A DNA stretch of 64,000 nt from Nitrosomonas sp. (GTDB taxonomy: Bacteria > Pseudomonadota > Gammaproteobacteria > Burkholderiales > Nitrosomonadaceae), in assembly GCA_017984435.1 (NCBI GenBank), contig JAGNZK010000003.1, forward strand, positions 1-64,000. Reading direction: 5' to 3'. Below, in pieces: positions 26,255 through 35,695 of the stretch. Position numbers and translations under genes: made by a program. Under the pieces are notes generated by a model. The model was not told the origin of the DNA. It saw nothing but the letters and a program-made list of their open reading frames with translations, and did not search any database. Position 1 is the stretch's first letter. The number at the start of each line of letters is the position of its first letter.

Positions 26255-27472
26255 ATGAATACCGAAGATTTTCGCCCAGAAAAAGAAGTCAAAATATTTT
26301 ATCCACCGCAGCGCGTTTTAATGGGGCCAGGGCCGTCGGATACCCATCCGCGTGTGCTGAATGCCATGGCACGTCCCACATTAGGTCATCTTGATCCTGT
26401 TTTTACCGAGATGATGGAAGAAATAAAAGGTTTAATGCGCTATGCGTTTCAAACCAAGAATCGTATGACTTTCCCGGTTTCTGGACCTGGATCTGTAGGT
26501 ATGGAAATGTGCTTTGTTAATATGATTGTGCCTGGCGATAAAGTTATTGTATGCCGCAATGGGGTTTTTGGCGGACGTATGATTGAAAACGTTGAGCGTC
26601 ATGGTGGTGTCGCGATCGTAGTGGATGACAAGTGGGGTGAGCCGGTTGATCCGCAGAAAGTTGAAGATGCGCTTAAGAAGAATCCCGGTACTAAGATTGT
26701 CGCGTTTGTTCATGCCGAAACCTCGACGGGTGCTTCATCAGATGCCAAAACATTGTGTGAAATTGCGCGTAAATATGACTGTTTAACAATCGTAGATACG
26801 GTCACCTCTCTGGCTGGTACTCCGATTAAAGTGGACGAATGGGGAATCGATGCGATTTATTCCGGAAGTCAGAAATGTTTGTCTTGTCCACCTGGTTTGT
26901 CTCCGGTTAGTTTTTCCGAGCGTGTAACGGATTTGGTTAAAAATCGTAAGGAAAAAGTGCATAGCTGGTTTATGGATATCAGTTTGTTGCTGAATTACTG
27001 GGGATCGTCGACTCGTACTTATCATCACACGGCGCCCACCAATGCGCTCTATGCGCTGCATGAATCGCTATTGATGATAGCCGAAGAAGGACTGGAACAT
27101 TCCTGGGCACGCCATCAGCGTAATCATCAAGCGTTGAAAGCTGGATTTACTACGCTGGGCATGAGTTATGTGGTGAAAGAAGAATATCGCCTGCCGCAAC
27201 TGAACTCCGTTTTTGTACCTGCTGGTGTCGATGAAAAAGAAGTTCGTCGTCGTCTGCTAGATGACTATAACCTTGAGATCGGTGCCGGTTTAGGAGATTT
27301 CGCCGGGAAGGTCTGGCGTTTTGGCTTGATGGGTACATCAAGCAGAGTAGAGAATGTGATGTTTTGCCTAAATGCACTTGAAAGCGTTTTGTCTGATATG
27401 AGTATGAAGGTTGAGCGCGGCGCTGCTGCATCAGCGGCACATCAAAATTACGCCGCTAATCCCATGTTTTAA
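26255..27472 (+). CDS. serine/alanine-glyoxylate aminotransferase (class V)
   Basis: A 405-residue PLP enzyme of class V. The N-terminal motif MGPGPSDTHPRVLNAMARPT is characteristic of alanine-glyoxylate and serine-glyoxylate aminotransferases. VDTVTSLAGTP carries the PLP-binding Asp, and the Schiff-base Lys is Lys207 in SGSQKCL. It converts glyoxylate to glycine using serine or alanine, a photorespiration-type salvage step useful to an autotroph. TTAGGATC upstream serves as ribosome-binding site. It is monocistronic, with a terminator following. The choice between serine and alanine as donor cannot be made from sequence alone. Confidence 0.9.
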   Translation: MNTEDFRPEKEVKIFYPPQRVLMGPGPSDTHPRVLNAMARPTLGHLDPVFTEMMEEIKGLMRYAFQTKNRMTFPVSGPGSVGMEMCFVNMIVPGDKVIVCRNGVFGGRMIENVERHGGVAIVVDDKWGEPVDPQKVEDALKKNPGTKIVAFVHAETSTGASSDAKTLCEIARKYDCLTIVDTVTSLAGTPIKVDEWGIDAIYSGSQKCLSCPPGLSPVSFSERVTDLVKNRKEKVHSWFMDISLLLNYWGSSTRTYHHTAPTNALYALHESLLMIAEEGLEHSWARHQRNHQALKAGFTTLGMSYVVKEEYRLPQLNSVFVPAGVDEKEVRRRLLDDYNLEIGAGLGDFAGKVWRFGLMGTSSRVENVMFCLNALESVLSDMSMKVERGAAASAAHQNYAANPMF

Positions 27473-27502
27473 GGTTTCTTCAGGATTAATAGCAATTTAG
27501 TC

Positions 27503-27549
27503 ATGCCACTTCCTTGTCGTGAATGATGAGAAAGTGGCACATGTTTTTT
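27503..27549 (+). terminator. rho-independent terminator
   Basis: The arms TGCCACTT and AAGTGGCA (27503-27510 and 27531-27538) pair around a 20-base loop. CATGTTTTTTT follows. It lies 30 bases after the aminotransferase stop codon. Confidence 0.65.
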
Positions 27550-27579
27550 TATTGACCTGTCACGGATAATCCGGTCATT

Positions 27580-28572
27580 ATGGGTTTGGATTTTCCCCTA
27601 TCAGCGATAGCGGCACCATTGCTATCATTTGTCATCGCTTTTTTCTCAATTCGATGGTTGATAAAGAGCAAAACCGATTGGGTGCTGGATCATCCTAATT
27701 CACGTTCGCTGCATTCTGTACCTCTTCCCCGCATTGGTGGTTTAGGCTTATTACTGGGAGTGATCACTACATGGTTGTTTTTCTCAGTAGCAATACCTAT
27801 TGCGATTTGGATAGGCATTGTCCTGTTAGTCGTCATATCATTTATTGATGATATTGAGAATTTGCCGGTTTGGTGCCGATTGCTGATGCACAGTATTGCT
27901 GCGGTAGTGTTCTCCGTTGTTCTTGTGCCGGATATTTACGGTTGGGCAATTGTATTGTGTGTCATTGTTGCGGTTATATGGATGTCCAATCTATATAACT
28001 TCATGGATGGTTCGGATGGTTTGGCGGGTGGCATGACAGTGATCGGATTTGGATACTATGGTTTATCCGCATACTTGGCAGAACATTATGATTTTGCTGT
28101 AATCAATTTTTCAGTAGCTGCCGCAGCATTGGCTTTCTTGCTGTACAATTTTTATCCGGCACGCATTTTTCTGGGAGATGCCGGTGCTGTTCCATTGGGA
28201 TTCCTGGCAGTTACATTGGGAATACTCGGATGGATTGATAATTTATGGTCAATATGGTTACCGCTGCTGGTATTTTCACCTTTTATCGTGGATGCGACAG
28301 TAACACTGATAAAACGATTGTTGCACGGCAAGAATATCTGGCACGCACATCGCGAACACTACTATCAACGCATGGTACAGAGCGGTTTCGGTCATCGTAA
28401 CACCGCGCTATCCAGCTATATATTGATGCTGGCTGTGGGGGGGAGCGCTGTATGGGCAAATAAACAGGATGCGGCAATGCAATGTTGGGTGGCAGCTGTT
28501 TGGGGTAGTATTTATTTGATATTAATGTTTATTTCTGACTGGAATCAGAAATATTATTCTAACCGAGGATAG
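27580..28572 (+). CDS. WecA/MraY-like glycosyl-1-phosphate transferase
   Basis: A 330-residue polytopic enzyme transferring a sugar-1-phosphate from a UDP-sugar to undecaprenyl phosphate, the first step of surface glycan synthesis. It has about ten membrane spans. Family signatures are DHPNSRSLHSVPLPRIGGLG near residue 38, the Asp pair region SFIDDIENLPVWCRL, NFMDGSDGLAGG and YPARIFLGDAGAVPLG. The C-terminal HAHREHYYQRM loop is also typical. It ends one base before the CapD-like gene and forms an operon with it. The acceptor-sugar specificity is not readable. Confidence 0.9.
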   Translation: MGLDFPLSAIAAPLLSFVIAFFSIRWLIKSKTDWVLDHPNSRSLHSVPLPRIGGLGLLLGVITTWLFFSVAIPIAIWIGIVLLVVISFIDDIENLPVWCRLLMHSIAAVVFSVVLVPDIYGWAIVLCVIVAVIWMSNLYNFMDGSDGLAGGMTVIGFGYYGLSAYLAEHYDFAVINFSVAAAALAFLLYNFYPARIFLGDAGAVPLGFLAVTLGILGWIDNLWSIWLPLLVFSPFIVDATVTLIKRLLHGKNIWHAHREHYYQRMVQSGFGHRNTALSSYILMLAVGGSAVWANKQDAAMQCWVAAVWGSIYLILMFISDWNQKYYSNRG

Positions 28573-28573
28573 C

Positions 28574-30457
28574 ATGTTTGTAAGCAAATTTGGATCTCGT
28601 ACATTTATTGCTTTCACTCATGATTTTGTTGCAGTTGCTGTAGCATGGTGGCTTGCCTATTTATTTTGCTTTAATTTTTCCCCTCCACCTCCTGCATTGG
28701 AATTATTATCGATAATTTTGCCGTGGATTGTGCTTATTCAAACTAGCTTTTTCTTATGGTTAGGGCTGTATCGGGGAGTATGGCGTTACGCCAGTTTACC
28801 CGATGTAAAAAGAATTTCAGTTGCAGTTATCACCGGTACAGTTACTGTATTATTGGTATTGTGGCTGCTTGGCCTGCTAGCGGATATTCCCGGCTCAGTC
28901 ATCATGTTGGCGCCATTGCTGTTGTTATTGATTATGGGTGGCAGCCGTTTGATTTATCGTGCATGGAAAGAACACCGCTTGTATAGTCTGGAGAGCTATG
29001 AGGCAAAGCTGGTTTTGATCATCGGTGCGGGCAGCACGGCGATGAATTTAGTGAAGGAACTAACCAGAAGCCGTGAGTGGCATGTTGTGGGAATGCTGGA
29101 TGATAATCCCAAAAAGCTGGGTACCCGTTTGCAAGGTGTGCGTGTGTTAGGTGTGATCAATGAATTACCGCAATGGGTACAAAAGTTGAATGTGGGGCAT
29201 GTCATTATTGCGATACCTTCTGTACCTCATCGGATACACCGCTATACGCTGGAGATGTGTTCGGAAATCGGTGTGAAGGCGATGACCGTGCCATCTTACA
29301 AGGATTTGATCAGCGGTAAAACAACCGTGTCTAAGATTCGAGAGATAGAGTTGGATGACCTGCTGGGCAGAGCGCCTGTCGTTTTGGATAATGACGGCCT
29401 ACATGATTTGCTAACGGAGAAAGTTGTCCTGGTAACCGGAGCGGGGGGGTCGATCGGCTCGGAATTATGTCGGCAGTTGATTGCCTTTGATCCTGGTCGT
29501 ATTGTATTTCTTGAATTGAATGAACTTGCACTGTATAGCATTCAGGAAGAACTCTCGTTGCGTTTTCCTGAAAGTAAGATGTCTTTTGTCATTGGCGATA
29601 TCAAAGATCATGCGCGGATAACACAAATATTCACTCAGTTCCAGCCTTCTGTAGTTTTTCATGCCGCCGCCTATAAACATGTACCGCTGATGGAACAGGA
29701 AAATGCATGCCAGGCTTTATTGAATAATGTTTTGGGTACTTATGTTGTAGCTCAAGTGGCGATAAGTTTTGGGGTGAAGAAGTTTGTGCTGATTTCAACG
29801 GATAAAGCGGTCAATCCGGTGAGTATTATGGGAGCGAGCAAACGATTGGCTGAGATGGTGTGCCAAGCTTTGCAGCAATCCATTTCAGAAAATGCAAAAA
29901 CTGATCAAGCCATTCAATTGCATCCAACCTGTTTTGTGATGGTACGTTTTGGCAATGTGCTGGGAAGTACGGGTAGTGTCATTCCAAAATTTCGTGAACA
30001 GATTGCTAAAGGTGGTCCGATTACAATTACCCACCCAGAAATGACGCGCTATTTCATGTCTATCCCGGAGGCCGCGCAATTGGTTTTACAAGCTGGGCTG
30101 ATGGGAGGTACAAAAGGGGGCGGGGAAATATTCGTACTGGATATGGGCGACCCGGTTAAGATTGTCGATCTTGCCAATGACCTGATCCATTTGTCGGGGT
30201 TGGGGGAAGAGGATATCCGTATTGTATTTAACGGGTTACGGCCTGGAGAAAAGTTGCACGAAGAATTGCTGGCGACCAGTGAAAATACTTTACCGACACC
30301 GCATGAAAAATTACGTATTGCGCAAGCGCGTCAGGTTGATGAGTACTGGTTATCTGATTTGATTACGTGGTTAAGTAAAGTCACTGTATTGAGTGATCAG
30401 GAAGTTCGAGATCAACTTGCAAAATGGGTGCCTGAATATACCAATAAGGGGCACTAA
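28574..30457 (+). CDS. CapD/WbpM-type nucleotide-sugar 4,6-dehydratase
   Basis: A 627-residue membrane enzyme. Four N-terminal membrane spans lead to a CoA-binding-like Rossmann region (VLIIGAGSTAMNLVKELTRS). The catalytic SDR domain carries VTGAGGSIGSELCRQL near residue 285. STDKAVNPVSIMGASKR has Met in place of the usual catalytic Tyr, as is known for the PglF/FlaA1/WbpM group. It probably converts UDP-GlcNAc to the 4-keto-6-deoxy sugar at the inner membrane. A GAGGAT leader precedes the ATG. Together with the upstream transferase it points to O-antigen or exopolysaccharide synthesis. Confidence 0.92.
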   Translation: MFVSKFGSRTFIAFTHDFVAVAVAWWLAYLFCFNFSPPPPALELLSIILPWIVLIQTSFFLWLGLYRGVWRYASLPDVKRISVAVITGTVTVLLVLWLLGLLADIPGSVIMLAPLLLLLIMGGSRLIYRAWKEHRLYSLESYEAKLVLIIGAGSTAMNLVKELTRSREWHVVGMLDDNPKKLGTRLQGVRVLGVINELPQWVQKLNVGHVIIAIPSVPHRIHRYTLEMCSEIGVKAMTVPSYKDLISGKTTVSKIREIELDDLLGRAPVVLDNDGLHDLLTEKVVLVTGAGGSIGSELCRQLIAFDPGRIVFLELNELALYSIQEELSLRFPESKMSFVIGDIKDHARITQIFTQFQPSVVFHAAAYKHVPLMEQENACQALLNNVLGTYVVAQVAISFGVKKFVLISTDKAVNPVSIMGASKRLAEMVCQALQQSISENAKTDQAIQLHPTCFVMVRFGNVLGSTGSVIPKFREQIAKGGPITITHPEMTRYFMSIPEAAQLVLQAGLMGGTKGGGEIFVLDMGDPVKIVDLANDLIHLSGLGEEDIRIVFNGLRPGEKLHEELLATSENTLPTPHEKLRIAQARQVDEYWLSDLITWLSKVTVLSDQEVRDQLAKWVPEYTNKGH

Positions 30458-30579
30458 TTGTACATTCGTCTGGGGATTGTTATATGCGAGGCGTAGATAA
30501 TAAGAAGTTGATTTGGAGTGCATTGTATTAAATTAACAGACGGATATAATAGGATTTTCAAGTGAGCAGGAGTCTAGTT

Positions 30580-31014
30580 ATGGTTAAATTAATTGATGTA
30601 ACCGGGATTGGTCCCGTTGCAGCCAAGCTGTTATCCGAACACAAGATTAAGACGGTCGAGGCGCTGGCGTCAATCAGTCTGGCAGAATTGCAGAAAATAC
30701 CGGGGTTTAGTGGCGATATACGTGCGTGCGCAGTCAAGAAAGCGGCAGCAGATTGCCTGCAAGGTAAAGTGACCAGTAAAGTAGTCAATCAATTGGCTGT
30801 TCCTGTCCGTAATCCACAAATAACCGCCAGTAAAGTTGTGAATCAAAAATCGACTGTAAAGGCGGCTGTAATCGATCCAGCTATAAATCAGGTTGGGGCC
30901 GATGAAAGTAAGAAGAAAGAAAAAATAAAAGATAAAGATAAGAAAAATAAAGATAAAGGTAAAAATAAGAAAAAGGGCAACAAGAAGAAAAGAAAAGAGA
31001 AAAAGAAGTCATAA
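30580..31014 (+). CDS. helix-hairpin-helix protein with lysine-rich tail
   Basis: 144 residues from the ATG at 30580, chosen because AGGAG ends seven bases before it; a GTG at 30562 would add six residues. Residues ~1-60 hold helix-hairpin-helix motifs (DVTGIGPVAAKLLSEH and LQKIPGFSGDIRA), which usually bind nucleic acid non-specifically. The last ~37 residues are nearly all Lys, Asp, Asn and Glu (KDKDKKNKDKGKNKKKGNKK), an unfolded basic tail. It may bind DNA or RNA. It has no clear operon partner, and no specific function can be assigned. Confidence 0.7.
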   Translation: MVKLIDVTGIGPVAAKLLSEHKIKTVEALASISLAELQKIPGFSGDIRACAVKKAAADCLQGKVTSKVVNQLAVPVRNPQITASKVVNQKSTVKAAVIDPAINQVGADESKKKEKIKDKDKKNKDKGKNKKKGNKKKRKEKKKS

Positions 31015-31052
31015 ATGAAATGTTCAGGCAAACGGAAACTGTGTCGGCATTC

Positions 31053-31565
31053 TTATAATTCTTTGGGTCGGATCAGGTATTGCAGATGTGCATGACGGGG
31101 TTTTGCAACGATGGCAGTACGGCCATAATCAAGTACAGCAACTGCGGCAGTCGTCAACAACTTACCATTACTGTCAATGGGGGGCGGATCTCTGGATAAA
31201 TAGCAAAGTAATTGGTCAAGACAGGGATTATGGCCAATGATCAGGAGCGTATGTGTATTTTTGCTATGCTGATTGATAATAAAGATCAGGTTATCCAATG
31301 ATGCATTATAGATTCCTGTTTCAAAAAATATATTATGCTGAGGTATGCTTAGTTTCTGTGCTATCAACTGGCAAGTTTGTTTTGTCCGTAGCGCCGGTGA
31401 ACAAACGATTCGATCAATGCGATATTGATTGTGCTTCAGCCACTCCCCCATCTGCTTCGCAGCTTTTCTTCCACGTGCTGTCAGGGGGCGATCGAAATCC
31501 GATTTATTTTCTACAGACCAATCTGATTTAGCATGACGCATGATGATCAACTGATGTTTCTGCAT
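31053..31565 (-). CDS. sixA: phosphohistidine phosphatase SixA
   Basis: A 170-residue histidine-phosphatase-superfamily enzyme. The phospho-acceptor motif MRHAKSDW puts the catalytic His at residue 11. The second half has LIIGHNPCLDQLLCYL with the second active-site His. SixA removes phosphate from histidine of phosphotransfer proteins in the cytoplasm. It is divergent from the exopolyphosphatase gene that starts 48 bases away, so the two share a short promoter region. The length fits the family (about 160 residues). Confidence 0.88.
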   Translation of the reverse strand: MQKHQLIIMRHAKSDWSVENKSDFDRPLTARGRKAAKQMGEWLKHNQYRIDRIVCSPALRTKQTCQLIAQKLSIPQHNIFFETGIYNASLDNLIFIINQHSKNTHTLLIIGHNPCLDQLLCYLSRDPPPIDSNGKLLTTAAVAVLDYGRTAIVAKPRHAHLQYLIRPKEL

Positions 31566-31612
31566 AAATCTTGTGATAAAACTTATTCATCACTTTATAT
31601 ATTATCATTCTT

Positions 31613-33109
31613 ATGACACCAAACATGGACGAATCCTACGCCGCTGTCGATTTAGGCTCAAACAGTTTTCACATGATTGTTGCCAATTGGGTGGACGGTC
31701 ATCTGCAGATCATCGATCGTATGAAAGAGATGGTCAGACTGGCTTCAGGGCTGAATGACAAGCAGGAGCTGTCGAAGGAATCCATGCAACAAGCGCTGGA
31801 ATGTTTGCAGCGATTCGGTCAACGTATTAAGGAAATCCCTCGTGTGAATGTGCGTGCTGTCGGTACCAATACGTTGCGTCAGGCGAGAAATGGCGGGGTG
31901 TTCTTGTCACAGGCGCACCATGCGCTGGGTCATCCGATAGAAATCATCGCCGGGCGCGAAGAGGCAAGACTTATTTACTCCGGCGTGGCACACAGTTTAT
32001 ACGATGAAGCCAATAAACGCTTGGTTATTGATATTGGCGGCGGTAGTACGGAGTTAATTATCGGCCGTGGTTTTGACACTTACTATACCGAAAGCCTGTA
32101 TATGGGGTGTGTCAATATGGGGCAGCGTTTTTTCGAGGACGGCAAGATAAAAGCCAAGAAAATGCGCAAGGCAGTATTGTTTGCGATGCAGGAATTGGAA
32201 TCGCTTGAAACAACGTATAAGAAAATGGGTTGGGACCATGCATTGGGATCTTCCGGCACTATTATGACCATACGGGATGTGGTGCAAGCGCAAGGTTGGT
32301 GTGATTCCGGCATCACCGCTTCAGCATTGACGCAATTATTGGAAGCACTGACTGCTATCGGCGATAGTGCGTTGCTCAACTTTGCGGGTTTATCCGAGCG
32401 GAGAAAACCTGTATTTGCTAGTGGTGTGGCCATATTGTATGGTGTTTTTGAAGCCCTCAATCTGGAAAGGATGGATGTATCCGAAGGCGCATTACGCGAA
32501 GGTCTGTTATATGACCTGATTGGCCGGGTGCATGATGAGGATATCAGAGACAAGACCATCATGGCGGTAGTGCAAAGATACAGTGTCGATATGGAGCAGG
32601 CAAACCGGGTCAAGGATACGGCGGAAAACTTTTTTCATCAGATAAAAAGAAATTGGGAACTGGATGAGAAAATGGATTTGAAATTGCTGTCGTGGGGCGC
32701 TTTAATTCACGAAATCGGCTTATCGGTTGCGCATAACCAATATCACCGGCATGGTGCTTATTTGACTGCCAATTCCGATCTGGCAGGGTTTTCTCGTCAG
32801 GAGCAAATCAATTTGGCGATGCTGGTTCGAAGCCATCGCCGCAAATTTCCATTGGAAGAATTCGAGTCAATTGCCTATTCAGTGAAGGGGTCTGTTACTA
32901 GACTTTGTGTTTTGTTAAGACTGGCAGTCGTGCTGCACAGAAGCCGATCCAATAGCAGTTTGCCGGAAATGCGGATCAGCGTGAACAAGAATAGAGTTGA
33001 TCTGGATTTTCCGCCAGGCTGGTTGGATAAGCACCCTTTAACATTCGTTGATCTCAGTACTGAACAAGGTTTTCTGCAGGCTGCGGATATTAAATTGCTA
33101 TTTACATGA
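31613..33109 (+). CDS. ppx: exopolyphosphatase Ppx/GppA
   Basis: A 498-residue member of the Ppx/GppA family, degrading inorganic polyphosphate or pppGpp. The ASKHA phosphate loops are visible: AAVDLGSNSFHMIVA at the start, AVGTNTLRQA near residue 83 and LVIDIGGGSTELIIG near 140. EARLIYSGVAHS is also typical. The C-terminal half has the HD-like region LIHEIGLSVAHNQYHRHGAY, as in full-length Ppx. It runs convergently toward ppk. A start at the ATG 12 bases downstream (31625) is equally possible. Ppx and GppA activities cannot be separated by eye; the ppk neighbour favours ppx. Confidence 0.9.
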   Translation: MTPNMDESYAAVDLGSNSFHMIVANWVDGHLQIIDRMKEMVRLASGLNDKQELSKESMQQALECLQRFGQRIKEIPRVNVRAVGTNTLRQARNGGVFLSQAHHALGHPIEIIAGREEARLIYSGVAHSLYDEANKRLVIDIGGGSTELIIGRGFDTYYTESLYMGCVNMGQRFFEDGKIKAKKMRKAVLFAMQELESLETTYKKMGWDHALGSSGTIMTIRDVVQAQGWCDSGITASALTQLLEALTAIGDSALLNFAGLSERRKPVFASGVAILYGVFEALNLERMDVSEGALREGLLYDLIGRVHDEDIRDKTIMAVVQRYSVDMEQANRVKDTAENFFHQIKRNWELDEKMDLKLLSWGALIHEIGLSVAHNQYHRHGAYLTANSDLAGFSRQEQINLAMLVRSHRRKFPLEEFESIAYSVKGSVTRLCVLLRLAVVLHRSRSNSSLPEMRISVNKNRVDLDFPPGWLDKHPLTFVDLSTEQGFLQAADIKLLFT

Positions 33110-33289
33110 ACATGAAGCGCTGAATCCGGAAGAATTAAGATGCGCTATTGATTTGAGTACCCTTTAACTTGTTTGGGTCAATAGAACCGGGAGTTTTACT
33201 AGGATCTGTGATACTTCAAAAATAGGTACTCAAGAGCAATCGACTGCAATCACGGTGGTAAATTATATGCACTGTTACATAAAATATTC

Positions 33290-35410
33290 TTAAGACAGAT
33301 CGCAATAATGTTCCAGCAGAAGTTGTTGCGCCGAACGCGGTTTAGAGGTGCCGGGCTTCAGGCGCTTATATGAACCATCGCTTTGCAGTAACCAGGCTTG
33401 CGTGTTATCTGAAAGATAGCTTAACAATCCATGATCGATGACGGTGTCACTGGTGCGTTTTTCTTCAATAGGGAAACACACTTCGACCCGGTGATGTAAA
33501 TTCCGTGTCATCCAATCCGCGCTGGAACAAAATACCAACTCTTCACCGCCGTTATGGAAATAATAAACACGGGTATGTTCCAGAAAACGGCCAACAATGG
33601 AACGTACACTGATATTCTCCGAAACATCCTTAATTCCCGGGCGTAGGCAGCATATGCCACGAATGATCAGGTCGATTTTGACACCGGCCTGTGAAGCCTT
33701 ATACAGCGCGGCGATGATCTCCGGATCAACCAGCGCGTTCATCTTGGCGATAATCCAGGCTTTTTTTCCTTCATTCGCAGCACTGATTTCTTTTTCGATA
33801 TAGTTGAGTATGCCTTTATGCAGCGTGAAAGGGGATTGCAGCAGTTTTTTCAATTTTCCTGCGCGACCCAAGCCGGTCAGTTGATGAAACAGTTTGTTAA
33901 CATCCTCGCCGATTGCCTTATCACAGCTCAGTAAACCATAATCTGTATATAAACGCGCAGTTCGTGCGTGGTAATTGCCAGTTCCCAGATGCACATAGCG
34001 GCGTAAGGTGCGGCCTTCTCGTCTGACCACCAGGATCATTTTGGCGTGGGTTTTATAATTGACCACGCCATATACTACATGTGCTCCAGCTTGCTGTAAT
34101 TCACTGGCCAGTTCGATATTGGCTTCTTCATCGAATCTTGCCCGTAATTCAATCACCACGGTGACTTCCTTGCCGGCACGCGCTGCGATTTTTAATATTT
34201 CGACGACTGCGGAATCAACGCCAGTGCGATAAAGCGTCTGTTTGATGGATAACACATCAGGGTCGGCTGCTGCCTGGCGCAGAAAATCGATAACGGGTGC
34301 AAACGATTGAAACGGGTGATATAACAGGATGTCGCCATTATGCAGCGCATCAAAAATATTGGTGTTTTTGAGCAAGCGCTTGGGTATGTCAGGCGTGAAT
34401 CCGGCAAATTTCAGTTCCGGGCGATCGACCAGGTCACAGATGGCGAGTAGGCGCCCCAGATTGACAGGGCCTGCTACCTGGTACAGATCATTTTGCTGTA
34501 ATCCAAATTTTTGTAACAGAAACCGGCTCAAACTGTCCGGACAATTGTCTGCAACTTCCAGGCGCACGGCATCGCTGAATCTGCGCGAAGGCAGTTCGCC
34601 TTCCAGGGCACGTAACAGATCATCAATTTCTTCATCGTCAATTAACAAGTCACTATCGCGTGTGACTTTGAATTGATAACAACCGATCACATTCATGCCG
34701 GGAAACAGATCGCCCACATGTGCATGGATAATGGATGAAAGCATGACAAAATCATGATTGCCATCACTATATTTTGCGGGAATCTGGATGATTCTGGGTA
34801 ATGAACGGGGCGCCTGTACGATGGCCAATCCTGAGTCTCGCCCAAAAGCGTCTTTTCCGTCCAGTGATATGATGAAATACAGGTTTTTGTTCAACACCCT
34901 GGGAAAGGGGTGGACCGGATCCAGGCCAATCGGACTCAGGACTGGTAATACTTCATCCTTAAAGTAGCGATGTATCCAGCGGCTGGATTGAAGTTTCCAT
35001 TGCGAGCGGCGCAGTAATCTTATTTTATCCTTGGTCAGCGCGGGTATGATCATGTCATTCCAGACACTGTATTGTTCCTCGACAAACTGATGGGCTGTTT
35101 CACTGACACGCGACAGTACTTCCGCCGGAGACAAATTGTCCGCTCCTGTTTGTATCGAACTGTACTTGACTTGCTGCTTCAAACCGGCCACGCGTATTTC
35201 AAAGAACTCATCCAGGTTGGTGCTGGCAATGCACAAAAAACGTAATCTTTCCAGCAACGGCAAGCTTTCATCTTTTGCTTGTTCAATGACACGCCGGTTG
35301 AATTCGAGAAGACTAAGCTCGCGATTGATATACAGCGTGGGGTTCTTGAGATCGACGATATCCATCAATGATGGTTTGGGTGGATTGGTATGAGTTGACG
35401 ACGAGTCCAT
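33290..35410 (-). CDS. ppk: polyphosphate kinase 1
   Basis: A 706-residue PPK1, building polyphosphate from ATP. The N-terminal domain starts YINRELSLLEFNRRVIEQ. The phosphorylated His lies in HLGTGNYHARTARLYTDYGL (His474), and the second conserved His in GRFLEHTRVYYFHNGGEE. RGICCLRPGI is also a family motif. The length is typical. It is convergent with ppx across 180 bases that hold no other gene. Polyphosphate storage and breakdown are thus encoded side by side. Confidence 0.95.
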   Translation of the reverse strand: MDSSSTHTNPPKPSLMDIVDLKNPTLYINRELSLLEFNRRVIEQAKDESLPLLERLRFLCIASTNLDEFFEIRVAGLKQQVKYSSIQTGADNLSPAEVLSRVSETAHQFVEEQYSVWNDMIIPALTKDKIRLLRRSQWKLQSSRWIHRYFKDEVLPVLSPIGLDPVHPFPRVLNKNLYFIISLDGKDAFGRDSGLAIVQAPRSLPRIIQIPAKYSDGNHDFVMLSSIIHAHVGDLFPGMNVIGCYQFKVTRDSDLLIDDEEIDDLLRALEGELPSRRFSDAVRLEVADNCPDSLSRFLLQKFGLQQNDLYQVAGPVNLGRLLAICDLVDRPELKFAGFTPDIPKRLLKNTNIFDALHNGDILLYHPFQSFAPVIDFLRQAAADPDVLSIKQTLYRTGVDSAVVEILKIAARAGKEVTVVIELRARFDEEANIELASELQQAGAHVVYGVVNYKTHAKMILVVRREGRTLRRYVHLGTGNYHARTARLYTDYGLLSCDKAIGEDVNKLFHQLTGLGRAGKLKKLLQSPFTLHKGILNYIEKEISAANEGKKAWIIAKMNALVDPEIIAALYKASQAGVKIDLIIRGICCLRPGIKDVSENISVRSIVGRFLEHTRVYYFHNGGEELVFCSSADWMTRNLHHRVEVCFPIEEKRTSDTVIDHGLLSYLSDNTQAWLLQSDGSYKRLKPGTSKPRSAQQLLLEHYCDLS

Positions 35411-35695
35411 CTTTGTTAAGAAAATTGGCTGTGAAAATATGAAATATGCTTAATTCTAGCGTAGTTTACTGTCTGGGCGACTTCTTTTTACAGTATGGAA
35501 AAGTATTCAGTGATGTCGCCAGCTATGGTGATGTGGCATTGATCTCCCGGCATCTTGGATTTCAAGAGAAGCTTGCTATTCGCGATGGTGCGGGAAGAAA
35601 ACACTCTGTGGGCATTTAATTTCTCTTTGGGTGGGTTCCTCGCCCTTGTGGTGGGCTTTATTCCTGGCAAATTTTACATCTTGTGCATTTTCCAT

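Noticed and set aside
35446-35619. 57-codon plus-strand frame between ppk and sppA
   Set aside because: It has no ribosome-binding site or recognisable domain. The overlapping minus-strand frame at 35488-35670 is equally weak.
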